In this document: piece by piece, positions 49,050 through 58,094 of the stretch
How the letters are laid out: every line of letters begins with the position of its first letter
Position numbering within the stretch: position 1 is the stretch's first letter
Assembly (NCBI RefSeq): GCF_000711955.1
Contig: NZ_JONR01000011.1
Span: forward strand, 1-64,000
Direction of reading: 5' to 3'
Length of the DNA: 64,000 bases
From: Nevskia soli DSM 19509
Lineage (GTDB): Bacteria; Pseudomonadota; Gammaproteobacteria; Nevskiales; Nevskiaceae
Notes under the pieces: model-generated
What the model was told of the DNA's origin: nothing
Databases searched by the model: none
What the model saw: only the letters and a program-made list of their open reading frames with translations
Translations under genes and position numbers: made by a program

Positions 49050-50530
49050 CCGGCCACCGCCGCCGGCTTGCCGGACTCCGCCGCCGCGGCGTCTTCCAGC
49101 AACTGCGCCGCCTGGCGGCTGCTGGCGCGGGCCCAGCCGCTGTTGGAAAGCAGGCCGAGGCTGACCACCACCAGGCCCGTCGCCGCCATGATCCACCAGA
49201 CGGCATGCGTCGCCTCGGTGAAGCTGAGGCCGGCGGCGACGCGCGCGCCGACCACGGTACCCGCCACCGCCACGCCCAGCGAGGCGCCGATCTGCCGGCT
49301 GGTCGACGCCACCGCGGCGGCGAGGCCGGCCTGCGCCTTGGGCATGCCGGAGACGGCGGTATTGGTGATCGGCGCATTCACCAGGCCGAAGCCGATGCCG
49401 AAGATCACATAGGCCAGCATCAGCAGGCCCAGCGAAGAAGTCACGGTGAGCTGCGTCATGATCAGGGCGCTGAGCCCGATGCCCGCGCCGGCCAGCAGCA
49501 GCGAGGGCCGCGTGCCGTAGGCGCCGACCATGCGGCCGGAGATCGGCGAGCAGATGGTGGTGGCCAGGGCCAGCGGCAGGGTGCACAGGCCGGTGTGGAA
49601 CGCGGACAGGCCGCGCACTTCCTGCAGATACAGCGCATTGAGGAAGAGGAAGCCCATGAAGGCCGAGAAGCTGCAGATGGCGATGACCGCGGCGCTGCTG
49701 AACGGCACGCTGCGGAAGAAGCGCAAATCGAGCAGGGGATCGATGCGGCGCGGCTCGTACAGCAGCAGGCCCAGCACCGCCAGCCCCGACAGCGTGAACA
49801 GGCCGATGATCGCCGCCGAATCCCAGTGCAGCCGCGGGCCCTCGATCACCGCGCAGATCAGCGCCGCCAGTACCGTGAACACCAGCAGCTGCCCGACGGG
49901 ATCGACCCGCCGCGCCCGCGCCGCCTTCGACTCCGGCACATAAAGCGCCGCCAGCACGATCGCCGCCGCGCCGATGGGCAGGTTGATCCAGAAGATCGAG
50001 CGCCAGCCGATGCTCTGCGTCAGCGCGCCGCCGATGGGCGGGCCCAGCGCCATCGAGATGCCGGCCACCGCGCCCCACACGCCGATGGCGCGCGCCCGCG
50101 CCCTGGGCTCGGTGAAGGTGTTGGCGATGATCGACATCGCCACCGGGTTGAGCATGGTCGCGCCCAACGCCTGCACCACGCGGAAGAAAACGAGGGCGTG
50201 GATGCCGGAGGCCAGGCTGCACAGCAGGGAGCCGAGCATGAACAGGCTCATGCCGGCCTGGAACACGCGCCTGCGGCCGAGGCGGTCGGCCATCGAGCCG
50301 GAGAACATCAGCAGGCTGGCCACGACCATGGTGTAGGCGTCGATCACCCATTGCAGGCCGGAGATCGAGGCGTCGAGATCATGGCGGATGGCGGGCAGGG
50401 CGACGTTGACGATGGTCGCATCCATCGAAACGATCAGCAGGCTGAGACAGCAGATCGCCAGGACCAGGTTCGGCCGCAGCGGCCCCCGCACCGTGTGGGG
50501 CACGACCGGCACGTCAACAGTTGTATTCAT
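49046..50530 (-). CDS. DHA2-family (EmrB/QacA-like) MFS efflux transporter
   Basis: A 494-aa transporter with fourteen predicted helices. Motif D1 LIVSMDATIVNVALPAIRHDL, motif A GSMADRLGRRRVFQAG and motif C GISMALGPPIGGALTQ are clear. It exports toxic hydrophobic compounds by proton antiport. ATG 50530 follows the operators directly. The C-terminal cytoplasmic tail is Ala-rich. Next to an aromatic catabolic island it could expel ring intermediates; that is inference. Confidence 0.95.
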   Translation of the reverse strand: MNTTVDVPVVPHTVRGPLRPNLVLAICCLSLLIVSMDATIVNVALPAIRHDLDASISGLQWVIDAYTMVVASLLMFSGSMADRLGRRRVFQAGMSLFMLGSLLCSLASGIHALVFFRVVQALGATMLNPVAMSIIANTFTEPRARARAIGVWGAVAGISMALGPPIGGALTQSIGWRSIFWINLPIGAAAIVLAALYVPESKAARARRVDPVGQLLVFTVLAALICAVIEGPRLHWDSAAIIGLFTLSGLAVLGLLLYEPRRIDPLLDLRFFRSVPFSSAAVIAICSFSAFMGFLFLNALYLQEVRGLSAFHTGLCTLPLALATTICSPISGRMVGAYGTRPSLLLAGAGIGLSALIMTQLTVTSSLGLLMLAYVIFGIGFGLVNAPITNTAVSGMPKAQAGLAAAVASTSRQIGASLGVAVAGTVVGARVAAGLSFTEATHAVWWIMAATGLVVVSLGLLSNSGWARASSRQAAQLLEDAAAAESGKPAAVAG

Positions 50531-50557
50531 ACAACCATTGTACATCAACAATGGTTG
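50520..50557. promoter_or_regulatory. Two MarR-type operators at the efflux operon start
   Basis: GTTGTAT-TC-ATACAAC (50520-50535) covers the start codon of the transporter gene. CAACCATTGT-N6-ACAATGGTTG (50532-50557) lies just upstream. Both are perfect inverted repeats that share CAAC/GTTG ends and overlap by four bases. Confidence 0.8.
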
Positions 50558-50644
50558 CGCGCAAATGGCGCCGCACCTGCGGGCCGCGGCGCAGCCGGGC
50601 GGACATCCCTGTCCGCCCCCCTCAGACGAGGTTCAGGCGACCGC

Positions 50645-51367
50645 TCAGTCACCGCCGCCGAAGCGGTACTTCAGGCCCAGGAGTATCGAGGGCATGCGGT
50701 ATTCGCCGCTGACGCTGCCGCTCGCGCCGGACAGCGACAGACTGGTGGTCGCCAGGTAGCGGAAATCGAGCGAGGCGGAGAGGTAGGACAGCATGTCGTA
50801 GTTCATGCCGAAGCCGAGCTGATAGGCGAAGGCGGTCGAGGAGCCGTCGGCGCCGCCGGCGATGTCGGTGAAGGTGTTGAACTGCTCGTTGTGCAGGCTG
50901 ACGTTGGCCACGCCGAGGCCGAGGCCGACATAGGGATAAAGGATCGACAGGAAGCCGTCGGAGCGCCGGAAGTCGTACCACAGGTTCCCCATCAGGGTCA
51001 TCGCGGCGATCGAACCCGTCCTGCGGCCGGCGGGGTCGGTGGTGCCGGTCGAGGTGCTGGCGACCGTCACCGTGTCGATATTGGCATGGTGATAGTCGAA
51101 TTCGATTTCAGGGCGCAGGCCGTTGCCGAACGAATAGCCGCCGTTGAAGCCGCCGACGAAGCCCGTGTCGTACTTGTTCGTGAAGCCGTCGCCGCTGGAG
51201 TTGAAGCTCTCGCTCGTCGGCAGATCGAAACCGATCTTGCCGCCGGCATACCAGCCGCCGCCGGTGTCTGCGGCGGCCGCGGAAAACGACAGCAGCGAGC
51301 CCGACAGGCACAGCAGGGCACAGCCACCAACGAGCAGCGAATGGCGATTCACGATGATCTTCTCCAT
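50645..51367 (-). CDS. OmpA/OmpW-like outer-membrane beta-barrel protein
   Basis: A 240-aa protein with a signal peptide (LLVGGCALLCLSGSLLSFSAAAAD). The barrel of about eight strands is typical of small porin-like proteins: GGGWYAGGKIGFDLP at the start, SILYPYVGLGLGVANVSL, YQLGFGMNYDMLSYLSASLDFRYLAT, and a last strand SILLGLKYRFGGGD. It probably acts in the outer membrane as a small pore or hydrophobic-compound channel. ATG 51367 is chosen because the signal peptide follows directly. Confidence 0.88.
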   Translation of the reverse strand: MEKIIVNRHSLLVGGCALLCLSGSLLSFSAAAADTGGGWYAGGKIGFDLPTSESFNSSGDGFTNKYDTGFVGGFNGGYSFGNGLRPEIEFDYHHANIDTVTVASTSTGTTDPAGRRTGSIAAMTLMGNLWYDFRRSDGFLSILYPYVGLGLGVANVSLHNEQFNTFTDIAGGADGSSTAFAYQLGFGMNYDMLSYLSASLDFRYLATTSLSLSGASGSVSGEYRMPSILLGLKYRFGGGD

Positions 51368-51800
51368 AGATTCCAGGGATAAAGCGGCCACGCACGGCCG
51401 GTCCGCGCGCATGTTTGTTGTTGGGAACAGCCCGGCCAACCATCGGAGCGCAACAGCCCTCCCCGAAACCGGTCGCGCGGCATGGGGCGATTCAATGACG
51501 GAACGAGGGTCGATGGGCTCGCCACGCCGGTACCATGGGGTATTTCCTGGCTGCGGACGGTGGCGTGCGCTTCATGACCGGCGATAGTGGCATGGCCCGC
51601 CTTACATCCACCAAACATTAACGACTTGTTAATGTAAATTTCTGTTTCGACGCGCGGCGGCCCGGCAGGTCCGCAACCGGCGAATGGCGCGCAAGCCGCC
51701 CGGAGCCGGCCTGCGCGCCAGCCCGGCCGCCCTCTCCGGCGGCACCCTCGCCGCGATCATCGGGCTTGACAAAAACCTCCGCGCGATAATACTTAAGCAA
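51368..51800. other. Divergent region between the beta-barrel and ArsR genes
   Basis: No gene is supported. An inverted repeat ACATTAAC-GACTT-GTTAATGT at 51615-51635 is in an AT-rich patch and may be an operator. The stretch from 51400 to 51600 is non-coding by inspection. Confidence 0.5.
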
Positions 51801-51808
51801 ATGCTTAA
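51766..51808 (+). promoter_or_regulatory. Promoter and autoregulatory operator of the ArsR operon
   Basis: TTGACA (51766-51771) is a consensus -35 box; TAATAC (51787-51792) or ATACTT (51789-51794) can serve as -10. The perfect palindrome TTAAGCA-AA-TGCTTAA (51793-51808) overlaps the ATG at 51801. Binding here would block both initiation and elongation. The distance from promoter to ATG leaves almost no leader. Confidence 0.75.
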
Positions 51809-52190
51809 CCAAAGCCTCGCACTCGATCTGATGTTCCAGGCCCTGGCCGACCCCAGCCGCCGGGCCATGGTGGACCGGCTGTGCCGCGGCCCCGCCTCGG
51901 TCAGCGAACTGGCGAAGCCGCTGGCCATGTCCCTGCCGGCGGTGGTGCAGCACCTCCAGGTGCTGGAAGACAGCGGCCTGGTGCGCACCGGGAAACTCGG
52001 GCGGGTGCGCACCTGCCATATCGAGCCGCGCGCTTTGCGCACTGCCGAGCAGTGGGTCAACGAGCGGCGCACCAGCTGGGAGCGCCACCTCGACCGGCTC
52101 GGCGACTTCCTCGCCGAGGAAGCGCAGACGGACGGCGGCAAGCCCGGCCACAGCCCGCCCCGCAAACCGGGCCACAGGAGGAAACCATGA
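51801..52190 (+). CDS. ArsR-family regulator of GST/SRPBCC operon
   Basis: A 129-aa winged-helix repressor. LDLMFQALADPSRRAMVDRLCRGPASVSELAKPLAMSLPAVVQHLQVLEDSGLVRTGKLGRVRTCHIEP is the DNA-binding domain of the subgroup found with AHSA1-type SRPBCC genes. No CxC metal-binding motif is present in the recognition helix, so the signal is probably not a metal. No ribosome site precedes ATG 51801, consistent with a leaderless transcript. The stop overlaps the GST start. Confidence 0.92.
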   Translation: MLNQSLALDLMFQALADPSRRAMVDRLCRGPASVSELAKPLAMSLPAVVQHLQVLEDSGLVRTGKLGRVRTCHIEPRALRTAEQWVNERRTSWERHLDRLGDFLAEEAQTDGGKPGHSPPRKPGHRRKP

Positions 52191-52873
52191 AGGAAGCCAT
52201 TCAGCAAAGCCCAGGCGGTTCCGGCGCACCCCTCAAGCTCTATCTGCACCCGCTCTCGTCCTACTGCTGGAAGACGCTGCTCGCCTTCTACGAAAACGGC
52301 ACGCCATTCGAGCCGCTGATCGTGGATCTGGGCAACGCGGACGAGCGCGCGGCGCTGGCGAAGCTGTGGCCGTTCGCCAAGTTTCCGGTGCTGCGCGACG
52401 AGGCGCGCGACCGCACCATCCCCGAGTCCAGCATCATCATCGAATACCTGGCGCAGCATTACCCCGGCGCCGCGCCGCTGCTGCCGGCCAACGCGGAGCA
52501 GGCGCGGGAGACCCGCCTGCGCGACCGCTTCTACGACCTGCATGTCCACCAGCATATGCAGAAGATCGTCGGCGACCGCCTGCGCCCGGCGGGACAGCAC
52601 GATCCCCTCGGCGTCGAGCAGGCCCGGGCGCAGCTGCGCATCGCCTACGGCATGATCGAGCGGGACATGGCCAGCCGCAGCTGGGCCATGGGCGAATCCT
52701 TCAGCATGGCCGACTGCGCCGCGGCGCCGGCCCTGTACTACGCCAACCGGGCGCAGCCCTTCGGCGAGACCCATCCGCATACCGCGGCCTACCTGGACCG
52801 CCTGATGCAGCGCCCCTCCTTCGCCCGGGTCCTGCGCGAAGCGCAGCCCTACTTCGCCATGTTCCCCCAATAA
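52187..52873 (+). CDS. Glutathione S-transferase
   Basis: A 228-aa GST. The thioredoxin-like N-domain is KLYLHPLSSYCWKTLLAFYENG (Ser in LSSYC as likely active residue), with the FAKFPVLRDEARDRTIPESSIIIEYLAQHYPG glutathione-binding region (cis-Pro and Glu-Ser). The helical C-domain includes SWAMGESFSMADCAAAPALYYAN. It conjugates or reduces electrophiles with glutathione. AGGAGG precedes ATG 52187, which overlaps the ArsR stop (ATGA). Confidence 0.93.
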   Translation: MKEAIQQSPGGSGAPLKLYLHPLSSYCWKTLLAFYENGTPFEPLIVDLGNADERAALAKLWPFAKFPVLRDEARDRTIPESSIIIEYLAQHYPGAAPLLPANAEQARETRLRDRFYDLHVHQHMQKIVGDRLRPAGQHDPLGVEQARAQLRIAYGMIERDMASRSWAMGESFSMADCAAAPALYYANRAQPFGETHPHTAAYLDRLMQRPSFARVLREAQPYFAMFPQ

Positions 52874-52924
52874 GCCGCCCAGCCGGCATATCCACGGCAC
52901 AGCCAACGCACCACGGAAGAGACC

Positions 52925-53383
52925 ATGAGCCAGCCCACCGTCGTCCACGCCAGCTTCACCATCGACCGCGTCTACCCCGCCGCACCCGCGCGCGTCTTCG
53001 CCGCCTGGGCTTCGGCTGAAGCCAAGGGCCGCTGGTTCGCCGGCCCCAACGGCTGGACCCAGGCGCGCCGCGAACTGGACTTCCGCGTCGGCGGACAAGA
53101 GCACGTGCACGGCCGCTTCGGCAACGGCGAGACCACCGCCTTCGACGCCACCTACTACGACATCGTCCCCGAGCAACGCATCATCTACGTCTACGACATG
53201 CGCCACAACGACGTGCACCTCTCCATCTCCCTCGCCACCATCGAGTTCAAGCCGGAAGGCAAGGGCACACGCCTGACCATCACCGAGCAGGGCGCCTTCC
53301 TCGACGGTTACGACAACGTGTCGCAGCGCGAAGCGGGTACGCAGGAATTACTGAACAGCCTTGGCAGGTCGCTACCGGACTGA
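52925..53383 (+). CDS. SRPBCC / AHSA1-like protein
   Basis: A 152-aa START-like fold protein. FTIDRVYPAAPARVFAAWASAEAKGRWFAGPNGW opens the family pattern and GYDNVSQREAGTQELLNSLGRSL closes it. Such proteins bind hydrophobic ligands and frequently share operons with ArsR repressors, as here. GGAAGAGACC precedes ATG 52925. The last codons are repeated downstream at 53532-53549. Confidence 0.92.
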   Translation: MSQPTVVHASFTIDRVYPAAPARVFAAWASAEAKGRWFAGPNGWTQARRELDFRVGGQEHVHGRFGNGETTAFDATYYDIVPEQRIIYVYDMRHNDVHLSISLATIEFKPEGKGTRLTITEQGAFLDGYDNVSQREAGTQELLNSLGRSLPD

Positions 53384-53549
53384 ACGGCGGCGCAGAACCA
53401 CACGGCAAATCAAGCCATTCCCCGCTCATTGGATCGAATTGGCGCCAAACCTTGCCGATGCGGACAAACCGTGTAGGGCGGGAGCCATCCCGCCTGTCGC
53501 GGAAGGCGGGATGCACTACGCTTCTCCCGCCCTACCGGACTGAACGGCG
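53372..53549. repeat. REP-like nested hairpin flanked by 18-bp direct repeats
   Basis: Outer arms GTAGGGCGGGAG (53473-53484) and CTCCCGCCCTAC (53524-53535) pair perfectly; inner arms CATCCCGCC (53486-53494) and GGCGGGATG (53505-53513) pair too. The 18-bp sequence CTACCGGACTGAACGGCG occurs at 53372-53389, across the SRPBCC stop, and again at 53532-53549, immediately after the hairpin. This suggests insertion or duplication of a 160-bp unit. It belongs to the same family as 1986-2045. Confidence 0.72.
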
Positions 53550-53594
53550 ATGCGGGGAAGTGGCATCCTACCGGCTGCCACCCCGGAGTCCGAC

Positions 53595-53963
53595 ATGTCC
53601 AACCTCGACGATCCACGCGTGTTCCTGGCAGCCGAGCGCTCGCTGCTGGCCTGGAACCGTACCTGCCTGGCGATGATGGGCTTCGGGTTTGTCATCGAGC
53701 GCTTCGGCTTGTTCCTGCGCCTGATGGACCCGGGGCACGCGCAAGCCGCGACTCGCGGCCCATCGTTCTGGGTCGGCCTTGCGCTGATGCTGTTTTCCGC
53801 TGCGCTGGCTTTGGCTTCAACATTGTCGTTCCGCGCCTTGGTCGCGACCTTGGGGCCGAAGGAGCGCCCGCCACGCTTCGCCCAGCTGGCGCTGGTCGCC
53901 AGCTACGGCATTGCCGCCGCAGGGGTCGCACTCACCGTTTACCTGGGTGGCGCCGCTCGCTGA
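53595..53963 (+). CDS. DUF202 (YidH-like) membrane protein
   Basis: A 122-aa protein with the DUF202 start DPRVFLAAERSLLAWNRTCLAMMGFGFVIERFGLFL and three membrane helices (also FWVGLALMLFSAALALAS and LALVASYGIAAAGVALTVYL). The family is widespread in the inner membrane, with no assigned function. It is convergent with the large EAL gene, ten bases away. Confidence 0.88.
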   Translation: MSNLDDPRVFLAAERSLLAWNRTCLAMMGFGFVIERFGLFLRLMDPGHAQAATRGPSFWVGLALMLFSAALALASTLSFRALVATLGPKERPPRFAQLALVASYGIAAAGVALTVYLGGAAR

Positions 53964-53973
53964 TAGGCGCCAG

Positions 53974-56952
53974 TCAGCTCAAGGCAAGACGCCGGTCTTC
54001 CCGCAACAACTGCTCGAACTCTTCCTTTGCCAGCCCCTGGCTGAACAGGAAACCCTGCATTTCGTCGCAGCGCAGCAGCCGCAGGAATCTGAGCTGTTCC
54101 GTCGAGTCCACGCCTTCCGCGATCACTCTCAGGCTCATCGAATGAGCCAGGGAAATAATGGTGGAGACGATGTTCATGGTGTCCGCGCTATCCGTCATCT
54201 GCATCACAAACGAGCGATCGATCTTGACTGCCGTGATCGGCAGCTTGTTGAGATAGGCCAGCGAGGAATAACCCGTGCCGAAGTCGTCAATGGCGATGGA
54301 TACTCCCAGTTGGCGCACCGCGTTCAGCTTGGCGATGTGCCGCTCGATATCGGTCATCAGCACCGACTCGGTGATCTCCAGGTCGACCCCGGAACCATCG
54401 GCAACCGATTCGCCGAGGGCCGCGCGCAGTCTCTCCACAAAGTCCGGGCGTCGCAGCTGAATTGGCGACAAATTGACCGCCAACCGGGGAGGGCGCAGGC
54501 CTAGTGCCTGCCAGTCACGGTAGTCGGCCGCCGCCTGCTGCAGGGCCCAATGGCCAACCTCCAGAATCAGGCCGGTTTCCTCCAGCAGGGGGACGAAGCG
54601 CTCCGGGGGAACCAAGCCCAGATCCGGACTGTTCCAGCGAATCAGCGCCTCGGCTCCGCAGATCGCACCGGAATTCAAGGCGACCTTGGGCTGGTAATGC
54701 AGAACGAATTCGCGCCGTTCGAACGCCCGCCGCAGTTTGCCCTCCATAGACCGTTTCTCGCCGATCACGGCCCCCATTTCGCGGGTATAGAACAAAAAGC
54801 CTTCATGCTCCGACTTGGCCATTTTCAGCGCGGCTTCCGCGTTCCGGAGCAGCGTGTTCGCATCGTCACCGTCCTCCGGAAACAGCGCGATCCCGGCGCT
54901 GGCGCCGATGCGCAATTCCTTGTCCGACACGACGACCGGGCGGCCCAACATGGCCAACAGGGGCTCCAGTTGACGCTGCAAAAGGTCGGGGGAACGCAGT
55001 TCCGGGAAGACCATGGCGAAGCAGTCACCATGGATACGGGCGACATGGCTTGGACTGCCGGCAAAACCGACGATCCGGTCCGCCAGCAGCTTCAGCGCCT
55101 CATCCCCTCCCGCGCGACCGACGGCATCGTTTACAGCTGCGAAACGCAGCACATCCAGCTGCACCAGGGCCAGGCTGCTGCGATCCTGCCGCGCGCGCTC
55201 CAGAAACTGTTCCAGCCGCTGCACAAAGAGCTTGCGATTGGCGAGCCGCGTCAGGGGGTCGTAATAGGCCAGGTAGTCCAGCTGTTCATCGCGCGCAATA
55301 ACTCCCAAGGCGTGGGAAATGTCTCCCGCCAGCTCGCTCAGCAGTTTCAGTTCCTCCGCGTCGAAGAATCCCACTTCTGTCGCATACAGGCTGATGCAAC
55401 CGGCCAGTTCGCCGCCTTCCAGCAGGGGAAACGAGGCCGAAGCGCGATAGCCGCGCCGGAGCGCCGCCTCGCGCCACGGCGCCGTCGTCGGGTCGCCAGC
55501 GATGTCGTTGCAGACACTTTCGCGCCTGTCACGCAGTGCGCTGGCTGTTGGTCCCGGGTCCTCGGAGTCAACACCACTCAGGCTGAGATGGATGTTTTCC
55601 CGCACGTAGCCGTCGTCGAGCCCATAGACGGATACCGGGTGGAACTCGTCGCCGGCGACCAAGCCAATCATTGCCATGCGGAACTGCCCCTGCTCCACCG
55701 CCACCCGGCAAGCCTCGTCGAACAGATCCTGGCGGCTGCGCGCACGCACGATCAGGCTGTTGATGCCGGACAGCACCGCCTGCATCCGGCTGAGGCGCGC
55801 AATCCTCGCCTCGCGCTCCTTGCGCTCGGAAATATCACGGAGGAAGCCCGAGAACAGTCGCTTGCCGTCCAGGCGGACCTCGCTGAACGCCAATTCCAGG
55901 GGGATTTCGCGTCCGTCGCGTCGCAGGCCGGAAACCTCGATGGCCCGCCAGTCGAGTTTGCGGACGCCGCTTCCCAGATAGCGCTGGAAACCCTGGAGGT
56001 GCGATTGCCGCAGCCGTTCCGGCTGAAGCATGACCAGAGCCCGACCGACCAGTTCCTCCGGCCGGTAGCCGAACACCGATTCGACAGTGGGGTTGGCGTA
56101 GCGGATCGTACCGGCCTCATCCACCAGCAGCACAGCGTCCCGGGTGGTCTCCAGCAGGCTCCGGTACTTTTCCTCACTTTCGTGGAGATCCTGCAGCATA
56201 CGGGTGGTGCGTGCGCCCAGCCGCGCGTCGAACAGCGAGGCCAGCAGCGTCAGCGACAGGATCAACAACATCATCACGCCGATGCTTTGCCCGAGGTAGC
56301 TGTTGTCGGTTGCCAGACGGACGGCGGCGGTGCAGACGCTGTCGGGCGCAAAGCGCGCGGCCTCCATACCGGTGTAGTGCATGCCACTGATGGCGATGCC
56401 CATGACCACGGCCGCCAGCAGCTTGAACATCACGGACCGCGACGTGACCGCTGAACGCAAGGTAAAGGCCAGCCACAACGCCGCCATCGCGGCGCAGACG
56501 GCGACCAGCACCGATGCCCCGAAGAGAAGCGGCTCGTAGCGGATGGCCGGAACCATCCGCATCGCGGCCATGCCGGTGTAATGCATGCCGCAGATCCCGG
56601 CCCCCATGACCACGCCGCCGACAAGAATGGTGACTCTATTCAAGGTCTTTCGGCTGACGACGGCCAGGGCGAAGCCTGAGGTGACCACGGCGATCAGCAG
56701 GGATGCGGCGGTAAGCAGGGGGTCGTAGCCCAACTGGATCGGCATCTTCACCGCCAGCATGCCGATGAAGTGCATCGACCAGATGCCGGCGCCCATCGCC
56801 ACGGCGCCGCCGACCAGCCAATACCGCGCGGCGCGCCCCTCGGTGTGAGTAACCCGCCCGGCAAGATCGAGCGCGACATAGGACGCCATCATCGCAACGA
56901 TGACGGACATTGCGACCAGATCCAGGTTATAGGCGAATCGCATCTTGAACAC
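53974..56952 (-). CDS. MHYT-PAS-GAF-GGDEF-EAL cyclic-di-GMP phosphodiesterase
   Basis: A 992-aa membrane sensor. The N-terminal MHYT domain has seven helices with SMHFIGM, GMHYTGMAAMRM and GMHYTGMEAARF, proposed to sense O2, CO or NO through copper. A PAS domain (about 265-385) and GAF domain (395-545) follow. The GGDEF domain is degenerate (HGDCF for GGDEF), so cyclase activity is unlikely. The EAL domain (about 725-975) keeps the catalytic residues: GAEALIRW, NLSP, EITES, DDFGTGYSS, KIDRSF, AEGVD, and QGFLFS. It should hydrolyse c-di-GMP, with the GGDEF part as a possible GTP regulator. Confidence 0.93.
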   Translation of the reverse strand: MFKMRFAYNLDLVAMSVIVAMMASYVALDLAGRVTHTEGRAARYWLVGGAVAMGAGIWSMHFIGMLAVKMPIQLGYDPLLTAASLLIAVVTSGFALAVVSRKTLNRVTILVGGVVMGAGICGMHYTGMAAMRMVPAIRYEPLLFGASVLVAVCAAMAALWLAFTLRSAVTSRSVMFKLLAAVVMGIAISGMHYTGMEAARFAPDSVCTAAVRLATDNSYLGQSIGVMMLLILSLTLLASLFDARLGARTTRMLQDLHESEEKYRSLLETTRDAVLLVDEAGTIRYANPTVESVFGYRPEELVGRALVMLQPERLRQSHLQGFQRYLGSGVRKLDWRAIEVSGLRRDGREIPLELAFSEVRLDGKRLFSGFLRDISERKEREARIARLSRMQAVLSGINSLIVRARSRQDLFDEACRVAVEQGQFRMAMIGLVAGDEFHPVSVYGLDDGYVRENIHLSLSGVDSEDPGPTASALRDRRESVCNDIAGDPTTAPWREAALRRGYRASASFPLLEGGELAGCISLYATEVGFFDAEELKLLSELAGDISHALGVIARDEQLDYLAYYDPLTRLANRKLFVQRLEQFLERARQDRSSLALVQLDVLRFAAVNDAVGRAGGDEALKLLADRIVGFAGSPSHVARIHGDCFAMVFPELRSPDLLQRQLEPLLAMLGRPVVVSDKELRIGASAGIALFPEDGDDANTLLRNAEAALKMAKSEHEGFLFYTREMGAVIGEKRSMEGKLRRAFERREFVLHYQPKVALNSGAICGAEALIRWNSPDLGLVPPERFVPLLEETGLILEVGHWALQQAAADYRDWQALGLRPPRLAVNLSPIQLRRPDFVERLRAALGESVADGSGVDLEITESVLMTDIERHIAKLNAVRQLGVSIAIDDFGTGYSSLAYLNKLPITAVKIDRSFVMQMTDSADTMNIVSTIISLAHSMSLRVIAEGVDSTEQLRFLRLLRCDEMQGFLFSQGLAKEEFEQLLREDRRLALS

Positions 56953-57058
56953 ACCCCCGTGATGCGTAAAACACAGTGTACGCCCTCACGACTCCGGCCG
57001 GAGGCCGCTCCGATCGCTCACGCCCCGCCGGAGTTGGCGGTCAACCCCTTCGGAATGC

Positions 57059-57817
57059 TTATTCCCAATAGCCGGGCCGCTTGTAATGCCGGTACAGCAC
57101 TTCTTCCTGGACGCGGCTGAATTCCATCTTCGGATCGTATTCGGGCGCACCCTTCACCGTCTCGCGCGTCACGTCGACCTCGACGATCTTCTCCGGCCAC
57201 TCCAGGCGCTTGATCCAGTGCGGCGGAATCACCACCTGCTTGCCCGGCAGCCAGTTGCGCGTATCGACCACGATGTAGCGGATGGCCCAGCTCTCGCAGT
57301 CGAGCAGGAAATCCTGGAGGTGGCCGATGGCATCATCGGTCGCGTGCAGGTGATAGCCGATCACCTCCGCCGCGCTGTGCAGATGCTGGTCGTTGTGGTT
57401 CTCGGGGGACTCGACCAGCGCCTCCTCGGCCGGGGAGACGATCGCCGGCGGCATCACCGGCACCGGCATCGCGCCCCACAGCAGGGAGCCGCCGAGATAA
57501 TCGGGATAGCCGTAGTAGCCGAAGTACTCCATCTCGTACTGGCGCGACACCGGCTTGTCGCTGTCGATCGGCGGACTGCCCTTCACCTGCGCCCGCGTCA
57601 GCCTGACCTGCACCGTGCGCTTGTCCCAGTCGATGCCGGTGATGGCGATCGGCGAGATCAGCACCTTGCGGTCCTCCAGCCAGCCGCCCGCATCCACCAC
57701 CAGGTAACGCGCGGCCCAGCGCCGGTCGTCGAAGTAGACGTCCTTGACCTTGCCGATCTCGCCATCGGTCGCACCGATCGACAGGCCGATCAGCTTTTCC
57801 ATGCGATAGAGCATCAT
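57059..57817 (-). CDS. PRC-barrel domain protein
   Basis: A 252-aa protein with two PRC-barrel domains: LIGLSIGATDGEIGKVKDVYFDDRRWAARYLVVDAGGWLEDRKVLISPIAI (about 8-60) and VIGYHLHATDDAIGHLQDFLLDCESWAIRYIVVDTRNWLPGKQVVIPPHWI (about 150-200). PRC barrels appear in stress and RNA-processing proteins and bind partner proteins; the exact role is unknown. GGAGAAGG abuts ATG 57817, so ATG 57802 (MEKLIG) may be used. A single gene. Confidence 0.88.
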   Translation of the reverse strand: MMLYRMEKLIGLSIGATDGEIGKVKDVYFDDRRWAARYLVVDAGGWLEDRKVLISPIAITGIDWDKRTVQVRLTRAQVKGSPPIDSDKPVSRQYEMEYFGYYGYPDYLGGSLLWGAMPVPVMPPAIVSPAEEALVESPENHNDQHLHSAAEVIGYHLHATDDAIGHLQDFLLDCESWAIRYIVVDTRNWLPGKQVVIPPHWIKRLEWPEKIVEVDVTRETVKGAPEYDPKMEFSRVQEEVLYRHYKRPGYWE

Positions 57818-58094
57818 CCTTCTCCGGTAAGCGTGGGCGCTTCAGCAGCGGCGCGCACGGCTCGACATCCGCGTACGCATCCGCCGCGGCGGGATTGACG
57901 GACAAGGCCGAGGTCCGCTCTGCGGCCTTGCGGCAGCAGGTAGCGGATGATGGCGGTTCCTGCCTCGATTTTAAGACCCCCTGCCGGAACACATGGTTCC
58001 GTCGGCCCGGGCCCGGCAGGCCACTGCGCGCATTCGCGGCGGCGCGGCGCCCGTGCGAAGATGATTTTCACCTTCCACCGGCCACGCACCGAAC

